DNA of 14,552 bases from JALUUH01 sp964636675 (lineage in GTDB: Bacteria > Pseudomonadota > Gammaproteobacteria > S012-40), in the NCBI GenBank assembly GCA_964636675.1, contig CAZWUO010000079.1, positions 1-14,552 on the forward strand, in the 5' to 3' direction. Positions 4,467 to 11,886 of the stretch are shown here, in pieces. A model generated the notes under the pieces. That model worked only from the letters and a program-made list of their open reading frames with translations. It was not told the DNA's origin and did no database searches. The position numbers and the translations under genes were made by a program. Each line of letters starts with the position of its first letter. The stretch's first letter is position 1.

Positions 4467-6820
4467 TTTTCAGTTCTCAGCAAGATATAGATTCTAAGAC
4501 TAACCGGCAAGCAATTTTGGCGCTATTAGTAGTGCTTTTTCTTTTCGCAACACTCATTTTTCTGTGGTATGAAAGTTTATCTCGAGAGCAAGTTTTACTC
4601 GACGGACTGCAAGTGGACCAGGAGGAAATGTACTTCGTTGCAACATTGCTCAATATCAGTGCGCAACAACAAGCGTTGGCACATAGATTGATGACAGCAA
4701 GCAATCGCGATGAAATTGGCAAGATACTTGATAAAATTGAATCCAAACAAAAGCTGTTAATATTTCACTATAGTGATATTCGGTCTTATGAATTAGCGAC
4801 ATCTGAGTTTGAAGCTGTGCAAAACATAGACATAGCCTTTGATGAAATAGCACAAAAGATCATTAGACTGCGTCAGTTATTTCAAAAAAATGATTTGTTC
4901 GCGCTAAGAGAATCAGTGAGTAAGGAATTTAGTCACCGGCTGGATAATCTTGTGAGGCGACTATACGTACTTTTGAATGCAGCGCATGACAAAGTCAATA
5001 GAATGACATTGGCATCACAACAACGCACGACAGATGTTAAACAGTTTGTTGCTCCCTTAACGGTCATTGCTCTTTTGCTTATTATTAGCATTTACATAAT
5101 ACTTCGACGAAATGTCAAAATCGAAAAGCAATTATCTAGGCAAAATGAGCGAATTAGTAGCCTGTACGAAATATCTGCTCGTCCAGGATTAACTTTCGAT
5201 GAGCAAATTGATGAAACTTTACGACTTGGCTGTCGACTTTTTGAAATGGAAATAGGGAAGGTGGCTAAACGCAACGAAGAAAATAATCTGTTAGTATTTT
5301 TGAACACCGTTGCACCACCTGATATACCGGCAAAATCTGGAGTGACCGTTCCATTAGAAAAAACATATTGTCATGTTACTTTTGAAAGCGCAGGGCCTCT
5401 TGCGATACATGACGTTGAAACCTCCAACTATAAAGATCTTCCCGCCGTTGGGTTCACGCATATGAAAGCTTATATCGGAACCAAAATTAATGTTAGAGGG
5501 AAAGTTTTTGGAACTATTAGTTTTTCGAGTCGAAAACCAAAAAAACAGGCTTTTTCTGAAACGGATAAAGATTTGGTGAATTTGATTGGAAGCTGGTTAA
5601 GTATAAATTTCGAGCGGAAAATAGCTCAGAAAGAACTTAGTGAATCAAAAGATATCGCGATAGCTGCAAATAATGAAAAAAGTGCGCTTCTTGCGAACAT
5701 AAGTCATGAAATTCGTACCCCGCTGACAACCATCATTGGATATTCAAATATTCTTTATACACATAGTTTGCCAGAAGAAGAATGGGAAAAAAATCTCGAT
5801 ATTATAATAAACAGTAGTACCCATTTATTGCAATTGGTAAACGATGTGCTCGATCATTCCAAGTTAGAAGCAGGACAACTCGATATAGAGTATATTGATT
5901 TTTCTCCAGTAAAAATGGTGCAAGAACTCGATGATATATTCGGTGCTCAAGCAAGAAATAAAGGTCTAAACTTCAATATTAGTTTTGATTTTCCAATACC
6001 TGAAACCATAAACTCAGACCCTACTCGCTTGCGCCAGGTACTTTTCAATTTATGTTCCAACGCGATAAAATTTACTGAGCAGGGAAGCATTCTTGTGAGT
6101 GTGAAATATAAGGCTGAGAATAATATCATTTGTTTTAATATTATTGATACGGGTATTGGCCTAAGCCAACAAGAACAAAAAAAATTATTCCAGCCGTTTT
6201 CCCAAGCCGACATAAAGACCACACGTAAATACGGAGGTACTGGTTTGGGTTTGTATATTTCGCAACAACTCGTCTTGAAAATGGCTGGGACTATCGATAT
6301 TCAAAGTACCAAAGGAAAGGGTAGCAATTTCCAACTGCAAATTGATGCAGGAAGAATTAGCGACACTCAGACAGTTGCCGAACCGAAAAAATTGAATCTT
6401 CAGAGATCTGTATTTCAATGTGTTCAGCTAACAGGAAAAGTGCTTCTCGCTGAAGATAATATAGTCAATCAGGCGCTGATCAAAAAATACATTACTAAAG
6501 CAGGCCTCTTGGTTGACCTGGTTGATAACGGTCAGGATGCGGTCAAGCTTGCTTCTGAGGAAGAATACGATTTGATAATAATGGATATACAAATGCCGAT
6601 AATGGACGGTTTGCAAGCTACAAAAATTCTACGTGATCAAGGTTACCGCAATCCTATTATTTCCTTGTCTGCAAACGCGATGAAAAAAGACCGCGAAACA
6701 TCTCTTGCTATTGGGGTTAATGAATATCTAACCAAACCGATTGATCTTGCACGATTCTATGAAGTATTAGAAAGATTCTTATCTAAAAAGGAATCAAGCA
6801 AATCACAAGCGAAATCTTGA
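4463..6820 (+). CDS. Membrane hybrid sensor histidine kinase (GAF, HisKA, HATPase, receiver)
   Basis: An inner-membrane hybrid kinase of 785 residues; numbering here counts the upstream in-frame TTG at 4454 as 1. TM1 is about 20-38, followed by a helical periplasmic domain (41-198) with a SAQQQALAHRLM motif like PilJ/NIT-type sensor regions. TM2 is about 199-217, then a cytoplasmic GAF domain (235-387). The HisKA domain carries the phosphoacceptor His418 in SHEIRTP. The HATPase_c has the N-box around Asn532-Asn536, DTGIGL (565-570) and GGTGLGL (594-600). The C-terminal receiver has Glu667/Asp668, phosphoacceptor Asp711 in MDIQMP, Ser739 and Lys761. All catalytic residues are present. There is no HPt domain, so the phosphate must pass to a separate HPt protein and regulator, neither being nearby. 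ATG 4463 is preferred over TTG 4454; neither has a good ribosome-binding site. It converges on the LolA-like gene. Confidence 0.93.
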   Translation: MIFSSQQDIDSKTNRQAILALLVVLFLFATLIFLWYESLSREQVLLDGLQVDQEEMYFVATLLNISAQQQALAHRLMTASNRDEIGKILDKIESKQKLLIFHYSDIRSYELATSEFEAVQNIDIAFDEIAQKIIRLRQLFQKNDLFALRESVSKEFSHRLDNLVRRLYVLLNAAHDKVNRMTLASQQRTTDVKQFVAPLTVIALLLIISIYIILRRNVKIEKQLSRQNERISSLYEISARPGLTFDEQIDETLRLGCRLFEMEIGKVAKRNEENNLLVFLNTVAPPDIPAKSGVTVPLEKTYCHVTFESAGPLAIHDVETSNYKDLPAVGFTHMKAYIGTKINVRGKVFGTISFSSRKPKKQAFSETDKDLVNLIGSWLSINFERKIAQKELSESKDIAIAANNEKSALLANISHEIRTPLTTIIGYSNILYTHSLPEEEWEKNLDIIINSSTHLLQLVNDVLDHSKLEAGQLDIEYIDFSPVKMVQELDDIFGAQARNKGLNFNISFDFPIPETINSDPTRLRQVLFNLCSNAIKFTEQGSILVSVKYKAENNIICFNIIDTGIGLSQQEQKKLFQPFSQADIKTTRKYGGTGLGLYISQQLVLKMAGTIDIQSTKGKGSNFQLQIDAGRISDTQTVAEPKKLNLQRSVFQCVQLTGKVLLAEDNIVNQALIKKYITKAGLLVDLVDNGQDAVKLASEEEYDLIIMDIQMPIMDGLQATKILRDQGYRNPIISLSANAMKKDRETSLAIGVNEYLTKPIDLARFYEVLERFLSKKESSKSQAKS

Positions 6821-6877
6821 ATGTCTTTGCAATGTTTAGAGTTGGTATTTTAAATCTATTACTTCGTCAAGGTGATA

Positions 6878-7690
6878 TTAAATTCCTTTTTTTAAGGCCC
6901 TGGCAGTAAACCATACTTTATCAATACCTTCATTTACCCGAGGAGATTTGGTTTCAAATACTGAGGACCTGAAGGTTTGTGTGTTGATGACTTCTACGCG
7001 TTTCCAAAGCCATGCATCTTTAACTTTTTGCCAAGTGATTTTTTGTTGTTTAAGGGAATGTCTTTTTTTATCATAGTAAGCAATATTAGATTTCAAACAT
7101 AGACCACTCGTTTTGTCAAAAACGTAGTGGACGACTTTTTTTGAATACATCGATTCCTCTTCTTTAGGAATGCTTTCAATCAAAAAATGTTTTTTATTTT
7201 CACTATCTTCGACTTTTAATAGTTTATGAAAATCATCGATAGGAAGGCGTCGCCGAATATCATCGTGGGTTAATTCGGATCCTAGGAATCGATCACTTAA
7301 ATCGCGGATGCTTATTCTTTTAATTTTACGTAAGCCCGGAATAAACATCCATTGCTCCGTATTCTTATTCCGTGATGCGGCATATGTGTACTGCATAAAA
7401 GCGGTGTTTTTTGCATCCACGGGGTTGATAGTAAAGAGTGTCAATTGCTCTTGTCGGTCTTCAGTTTGTTGCCAGAAGCGTTTATAGACAGCATTTTGCT
7501 CGTTGCCTAAATGATTTCTAATGGTAACGTTTAATATTGTTTTTTGATTTTCTCCCGGATACTTATTGTCACAATACGCAACAATGGAATCGGCAGAAGT
7601 CTCAACCAGCGGGCTGGCTGTATTCGAAAAAGCGGGGAATGTTGCGAGTATAAAAAAAGTAGCGAGAGCAAGTTTCTTCAATTTGAGCAT
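6878..7690 (-). CDS. LolA-like outer-membrane lipoprotein-sorting-type protein (exported)
   Basis: A 270-residue exported protein of the LolA-like family (the kind annotated 'outer membrane lipoprotein-sorting protein', COG2834-like). After the signal peptide MLKLKKLALATFFILATFPA (cut near residue 22-23) comes the typical fold. WMFIPGLRKIKRISIRDLSDRFLGSELTHDDI (114-145) is the family hallmark, followed by HFLIESIPK and VVHYVFDKTSGLCLKSNIAYYD. The family is thought to bind lipid or lipoprotein in the periplasm and is often encoded beside an RND/MmpL-like exporter (known); no such partner is here. The ATG at 7690 is chosen over an in-frame upstream start at 7723 because GAGGGA lies about 7 nt before it and the signal peptide then starts properly. 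A good sigma70 promoter lies upstream. It converges on the hybrid kinase gene, with no clear terminator in the 57-bp gap. Confidence 0.85.
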   Translation of the reverse strand: MLKLKKLALATFFILATFPAFSNTASPLVETSADSIVAYCDNKYPGENQKTILNVTIRNHLGNEQNAVYKRFWQQTEDRQEQLTLFTINPVDAKNTAFMQYTYAASRNKNTEQWMFIPGLRKIKRISIRDLSDRFLGSELTHDDIRRRLPIDDFHKLLKVEDSENKKHFLIESIPKEEESMYSKKVVHYVFDKTSGLCLKSNIAYYDKKRHSLKQQKITWQKVKDAWLWKRVEVINTQTFRSSVFETKSPRVNEGIDKVWFTARALKKGI

Positions 7691-7724
7691 TGTGATCCCT
7701 CGATGGTTAGATAACACAAACACT

Positions 7725-7753
7725 ATTTTATGCAGTATATGGCGTGCTGTAAA
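7725..7753 (-). promoter_or_regulatory. Sigma70-type promoter of the LolA-like gene
   Basis: On the minus strand TTTACA (7753-7748), 17 bp, then TAAAAT (7730-7725): each box matches the consensus at 5 of 6 positions with ideal spacing. The expected transcription start near 7718 gives a leader of about 28 nt containing the GAGGGA ribosome-binding site. Confidence 0.7.
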
Positions 7754-7791
7754 GTAATGAAAATTGTATTTATATCAGTTGGTTAGCGACT

Positions 7792-7892
7792 TAAATCTGG
7801 TATGTAATAGCAGATTTATTTGTGCTAAATATTTGGGCATATATCTGCCTAAATAAGATTATTCGACCACGAGCATGCACAATAGTGCGATG
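7792..7892. other. Cluster of three small inverted repeats
   Basis: TAAATCTG/CAGATTTA (7792-7818, 8 bp, 11-nt loop), ATTTGGGCA/TGCCTAAAT (7831-7854, 9 bp with one G-U, 6-nt loop) and CATGCAC/GTGCGATG (about 7873-7889, one bulge) follow one another in the gap between two minus-strand genes. None is followed by a good T-run. They could be a 3'-end structure of the small membrane protein transcript, an unrecognised small RNA, or upstream regulatory sites of the LolA-like gene. Confidence 0.3.
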
Positions 7893-7936
7893 TATTTCAC
7901 GTTTAGCTTAGGAATATTGCTGTTTTGGTTTCTTGG

Positions 7937-8197
7937 CTAACTGCGCTCAACCTTGTTTTGATTTGCATTTTCGAGTTCGAATGCTTGTTTTCCCCGGGTG
8001 CTCATCATGAAGATGGATGTTGATGCAAACAGCCATATGAGTGATAACACGGAGAATATAACGATGGTCGCGAGGAATGAGGAGGAGGCATATCCAGTAC
8101 ATCCGGCAATAATGGCAACAAATACATAGGATTCAACCATCTTTTTAGAAGTAGACACTTCTTTTACTGAGAATATAAGCTGAGATAAAAAGTTCAT
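7937..8197 (-). CDS. Small membrane protein of unknown function
   Basis: An 86-residue protein starting MNFLSQLIFSVKEVSTSKKM. Two hydrophobic stretches (YVFVAIIAGCTGYASSSFLATIVIF and SLIWLFASTSIFMM), separated only by a Ser/Gly-containing turn, suggest two membrane helices or one hairpin, followed by a polar tail ending QNKVERS. I do not recognise the family. ATG 8197 is preferred because AAGGA lies about 10 nt before it; an in-frame GTG at 8233 would add 12 residues but has no ribosome-binding site. It is on the same strand as the LolA-like gene, about 250 bp upstream, but that gene has its own promoter. It is divergent from comEC, with 196 bp between; a TATAAT box on the minus strand at 8350-8355 could serve it, though no -35 box is well placed. 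Confidence 0.6.
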   Translation of the reverse strand: MNFLSQLIFSVKEVSTSKKMVESYVFVAIIAGCTGYASSSFLATIVIFSVLSLIWLFASTSIFMMSTRGKQAFELENANQNKVERS

Positions 8198-8393
8198 ATT
8201 ATTGATTTCCTTAGGTAAAGTACCGATGGCCACTGGCTGTTATAGGAATACTACCGCGAAAATGAGATTCTATAAAACAATATTGCAACCCGGCAGTATT
8301 AATTGAGAATACCTCTTAAGATTAGCTTGTATCTTGACATCCTGAGCGTATTATAGACAGATCTATATTTAGCAAGTTTTTAATAAAAATAAT

Positions 8394-10718
8394 ATGCGTG
8401 TACTTGCTATCACTTTTCTGGCGGGTGTATTGCTTTGCCAGCAGTTGCTAATGCTGCCTTCCTCTACCTGGTGCTGGTTGTTGCTCATCAGTTTGCCTTT
8501 ATGTTTTCTGAGATCCCTGTTCGTCACTATTCCTTGTGGTTTTTTTTCGGGTTTATTATGGGCTATGTTGCACGGGCATATTGTACTGAGTAGCGAACTT
8601 CCCACCGAATATGAAAGCCAAGATTTGCTGGTGGTTGGTGTTGTTAGCTCGTTACCCGAGCGTGATAATAACCGGCAGCGTTTCGAAATGGCGCTCAGTG
8701 AGCTAAGGCATAATGGGCAAACGATTAACGGACCAAAGAAGATCAGACTCAATTGGTATCGAGGCCATGTTGATGTATTACCGGGGGATACTTGGCGTTT
8801 ACGCATACGCTTAAAAAAGCCTTATGGGTTTATGAATCCGGGCGGTTTTGACTACGAAGCTTGGTTGTTCCAAAATCGCATTCGCGCAACGGGTTATGTG
8901 CGAATAGCCGATGATAATGTACTGCTATCAAGGGTGAGCGCTGCTTGGAGCTTTGACCGGATTCGTTCTGTGATCAAAAAAAATCTTAATACGGTATTCG
9001 TTGATAGTGAGTTAAGTGGGGTGATCAACGCATTAACAATTGGTGATAGGAGCCAAATTATTACTGAGCATTGGGAAGTGTTCAGGCGCACAGGAACGAA
9101 TCATTTAGTGGCCATTTCGGGTCTCCATATTGGCTTAATCGCGGGCTTTGCTTTTTTTCTATGGCGGTTTTTTTGGGGGCGAAGTATTCGACTATTACAA
9201 CTTATGCCAGCGCAAAAATCGGCGAGTTTATTTGCATTGTTAATGGCCTTTATTTACGCAGGACTGGCGGGTTTTGCTATCCCAACGCAACGGGCCCTGG
9301 TGATGACGGTGGTTATTTTAGGTGCCGTGTTTTTTAATCGTCGGTTTTTGCCAAGTCAGGTTCTTGCTATCGCGTTATTGGCAGTGTTGTTGTTTGATCC
9401 GTTATCCGTGTTGTCGGGCGGATTTTGGTTATCTTTTTTTGCAGTGGCTATCATATTTTATGTGCTATCAGGAAGACTTGCACGCTGGTCTTTTTGGCAC
9501 AGCTGGGGTTTGGTTCAAGTCGGTATTACGCTGATGTTGATGCCGTTGTTATTGTTCTATTTTCAACAGTTCTCTCTGGTGTCTCCGCTCGCAAACTTCG
9601 TGGCTATTCCGTGGGTTAGTTTTGTGGTTGTGCCCTTAAGTTTATTGGGTGTGATTATTTCTTTGTTTTCGCTTGAGTTGGCAGCGCCATTTCTCTTATT
9701 TGCGAATATAAATATGCACGGGCTTTGGGTATTCCTAGAGTGGTTATCTGCCAGTCCAGTTCACAGCTGGGTGCAACATGCGCCTCCAATGTGGGCCATT
9801 ATTCTCGCGCTTATCGGTGTACTTTGGTTGTTGGCACCGCGGGGTATTCCTGCACGATGGCTGGCGTTCTTATGGATTATTCCGCTTTTTTTAGTAAAAC
9901 CACAAAGTCCTTCGTATGGTGAGCTAGAATTTACTTTACTGGATGTTGGTCAGGGCTTAGCAGCCATTGTAAGAACTCAAAACCACGTATTGGTCTATGA
10001 TACGGGGCCTAAGTATAGCGAGACATTTAATGCGGGCGAAGCGGTGGTATTGCCGTTCTTACGGCATCAAGGCATAAAAAAAGTAGATATGCTTATGATC
10101 AGTCATGGTGATTCTGATCACCGGGGGGGAGTGACTTCCGTATTGACACAAATACCGGTGCAAGAATTTTTCACGAGCGATTTATCGCGCTTCCCGCAGT
10201 TAACTGCCCGTCAATGCGTAGCGGGGCAGTCTTGGGTTTGGGATGGCGTGATATTTACCGTGTTAAATCCTGAGCGGCAAGTTGAAACTGCTCAGTTATC
10301 CAGACAATCTTCGCGTAAATCAAGGAATGATTATTCATGTGTGTTGCGTGTTGCTACGGACTCTACGAGCTTGTTATTAACTGGAGATATTGAGCACCGA
10401 GCGGAGAAGAGTTTGCGTGAAAAACGTCCTGGGTTAATCGATGTTGATGTCATGGTGATACCGCATCATGGCAGTGCCACTTCGTCATCAGCGGCGTTTA
10501 TTGACGCGGTATCACCGGATTTAGCCTTGTATCCCTTGGGGTATAGGAATCGTTTTGGTTTCCCTGCTGCGCCCGTGGCTGAGCGGTATATTGCGCGTGA
10601 TATTGTGACTTACCAAACGGCCAAACACGGTGCGATCACTATTAGGTCTGGCGTTTCTGGTTGGCGCGATGAGACTTTAACCAGAGTCAATGAAAAAAAA
10701 TATTGGCATGCGCTATAA
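8394..10718 (+). CDS. comEC: DNA internalisation competence protein ComEC/Rec2
   Basis: ComEC forms the inner-membrane channel for single-stranded DNA uptake in natural transformation. The 774-residue length is normal. The order is: N-terminal membrane segments with the soluble DUF4131 OB-like domain (about 30-180), the Competence domain with many membrane helices (about 205-500) carrying the family signature HLVAISGLHIGL (237-248), and a C-terminal metallo-beta-lactamase-like domain from LEFTLLDVGQG (511-521). The metal motif is intact: SHGDSDH with His571, Asp573, Asp575 and His576, then LTGD with Asp665 and PHHGS (690-694), so nuclease activity on the non-transported strand is plausible. 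No Shine-Dalgarno precedes the ATG, suggesting low expression. exbB follows after 43 bp, so co-transcription with exbB-exbD is likely. Presence of comEC alone does not prove competence; it is widely kept in Gammaproteobacteria. Confidence 0.95.
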   Translation: MRVLAITFLAGVLLCQQLLMLPSSTWCWLLLISLPLCFLRSLFVTIPCGFFSGLLWAMLHGHIVLSSELPTEYESQDLLVVGVVSSLPERDNNRQRFEMALSELRHNGQTINGPKKIRLNWYRGHVDVLPGDTWRLRIRLKKPYGFMNPGGFDYEAWLFQNRIRATGYVRIADDNVLLSRVSAAWSFDRIRSVIKKNLNTVFVDSELSGVINALTIGDRSQIITEHWEVFRRTGTNHLVAISGLHIGLIAGFAFFLWRFFWGRSIRLLQLMPAQKSASLFALLMAFIYAGLAGFAIPTQRALVMTVVILGAVFFNRRFLPSQVLAIALLAVLLFDPLSVLSGGFWLSFFAVAIIFYVLSGRLARWSFWHSWGLVQVGITLMLMPLLLFYFQQFSLVSPLANFVAIPWVSFVVVPLSLLGVIISLFSLELAAPFLLFANINMHGLWVFLEWLSASPVHSWVQHAPPMWAIILALIGVLWLLAPRGIPARWLAFLWIIPLFLVKPQSPSYGELEFTLLDVGQGLAAIVRTQNHVLVYDTGPKYSETFNAGEAVVLPFLRHQGIKKVDMLMISHGDSDHRGGVTSVLTQIPVQEFFTSDLSRFPQLTARQCVAGQSWVWDGVIFTVLNPERQVETAQLSRQSSRKSRNDYSCVLRVATDSTSLLLTGDIEHRAEKSLREKRPGLIDVDVMVIPHHGSATSSSAAFIDAVSPDLALYPLGYRNRFGFPAAPVAERYIARDIVTYQTAKHGAITIRSGVSGWRDETLTRVNEKKYWHAL

Positions 10719-10732
10719 TACACCCGTAGCGC
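10710..10732 (+). other. Small hairpin at the comEC stop / exbB leader
   Basis: GCGCTA (10710-10715) and TAGCGC (10727-10732) are perfect 6-bp complements around an 11-nt loop, spanning the comEC stop codon. The same stretch contains TATAAT (10714-10719), a perfect -10 box, but no -35 box is well placed. It may modulate readthrough to exbB or be a weak internal promoter. Confidence 0.3.
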
Positions 10733-10761
10733 TTGAGATTTAGGTTTTTAAGGATTAAAGA

Positions 10762-11400
10762 ATGTTTGATTTGATTACATCGGGCGGCTGGCTGATGCTA
10801 CCGATCATTATTTGTTCGGTCATTGCCATGGCTGTGGTCGGTGAGCGTCTGTGGGCGCTAAAGACGCAACGGGTTGCGCCAAAACATCTTGTAGCACAAA
10901 TTTATCATCTGCATAAGCAAAATCGTCTCGACAATAGCGCATTGAATGCATTACGTAGTAGTTCATATCTTGGGCGTATTCTCGCGTCTGGTTTGGATAA
11001 TGTGCATTATGAACGCGAAGTGATGAAGGAAGCCATTGAAGAGACCGGTCGCCACGTCGTGCATGAATTAGAGCGCTATCTTAATATGCTGGGTACGATA
11101 GCATCGATTACCCCGTTACTGGGTTTACTCGGTACGGTAGTCGGAATGATCAAGGTGTTTACCGTGATTACCGCGCAAGGAGTGGGTAACCCAAGCGTGC
11201 TTGCTGGTGGCATATCAGAAGCCTTATTGACCACGGCGGCGGGTTTGACCGTGGCTATTCCCAGTGTGATGAGTCATCGCTATTTTCGCCGCAAGATCGA
11301 TGATCTCGTGGTTATGATGGAGCAGGAAGCCATTAAGTTAGTCGAAATCATCCACGGCCAACGTGGTGAAAGCGCCATTGCGAGCGTCGACGAGTCATGA
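10762..11400 (+). CDS. exbB: ExbB/TolQ-family proton-channel protein
   Basis: Inner-membrane subunit of an ExbB-ExbD (MotA/TolQ/ExbB) motor, which uses the proton gradient to energise an envelope partner such as TonB. The 212 residues are normal for short ExbB proteins. TM1 is at about 9-28, a cytoplasmic loop follows, and TM2 and TM3 carry the family hallmarks TPLLGLLGTVVGMIKVF (117-133) and GGISEALLTTAAGLTVAIPS (149-168), with the conserved Thr residues of the pore. AAGGA ends 7 nt before the ATG. The stop overlaps the exbD start (ATGA at 11397-11400), so the two are translationally coupled. In this neighbourhood, between comEC and lipid A genes, no TonB gene is adjacent, so the energised partner is not known from context. 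Confidence 0.92.
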   Translation: MFDLITSGGWLMLPIIICSVIAMAVVGERLWALKTQRVAPKHLVAQIYHLHKQNRLDNSALNALRSSSYLGRILASGLDNVHYEREVMKEAIEETGRHVVHELERYLNMLGTIASITPLLGLLGTVVGMIKVFTVITAQGVGNPSVLAGGISEALLTTAAGLTVAIPSVMSHRYFRRKIDDLVVMMEQEAIKLVEIIHGQRGESAIASVDES

Positions 11401-11813
11401 AGTTTCGTACCAAAGAAATTGAGCAAGTTGATGTTAATATTACGCCATTAATCGATATTGTCTTCATATTATTAATTTTTTTCATGGTATCAACGACCTT
11501 CAAACAGGAGTTTGAAGTCGGATTAGAATTACCTGAGGCGAGTTCAAATAATATGCTGCGAGATAAGTCGATTGAGATCACTATTAACGCTAACGGTGAG
11601 TTTTTTGTCAATCGCCAGCAGTTAGTGAATACCCAAGTTGTGACTATAAAACGCGCGTTGGAAAAAATTGCAGGTGATGCAAGAGATTTCCCGATTATTA
11701 TCAGCGCCGATGCAAAGGCCACTCATCAATCCGTCATTGCTGCGATGGATGCCGCCAGGCAGTTGGGGTTTGCAAAATTGAATTTCTCAACCCAGCAAAC
11801 TTCAAAACCTTAA
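11397..11813 (+). CDS. exbD: ExbD/TolR-family energy-transducing protein
   Basis: Partner of the ExbB protein: a single-span protein of 138 residues with a short cytoplasmic N-terminus, one membrane helix (about 17-35, TPLIDIVFILLIFFMVST) holding the essential proton-accepting Asp20, and a periplasmic domain (about 40-130) with the typical ITINANGEFFVN and FPIIISADAKATHQSVIAAMDAARQLG segments. The start overlaps the exbB stop by 4 bases. The gene ends 73 bp before msbA; the gap holds a weak AGAAC/GTTCT dyad but no T-run, so readthrough into msbA is plausible. Confidence 0.92.
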   Translation: MKFRTKEIEQVDVNITPLIDIVFILLIFFMVSTTFKQEFEVGLELPEASSNNMLRDKSIEITINANGEFFVNRQQLVNTQVVTIKRALEKIAGDARDFPIIISADAKATHQSVIAAMDAARQLGFAKLNFSTQQTSKP

Positions 11814-11886
11814 CCGCTTATTTGAGAACACGTATTAAATATTGAAGGTTCTTGGATAGCGGACTAATTTAGGATATATACCCTGC

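Noticed and set aside
8334..8369. Perfect TTGACA at 8334-8339 as the -35 box of a comEC promoter
   Set aside because: No -10 box lies at 16-18 bp: TATAGA is 12 bp away and TATATT 24 bp away. A weak TTGTAT (8327) with TATTAT (8349) is possible but too poor to annotate.
11825..11856. AGAAC/GTTCT dyad between exbD and msbA as a terminator
   Set aside because: The stem is only 5 bp with a long loop and no T-run.
11852..11880. TTGGAT-17-TATATA as an msbA promoter
   Set aside because: Only 3 of 6 and 4 of 6 matches, and the start would fall almost on the ATG. Readthrough from exbD is simpler.
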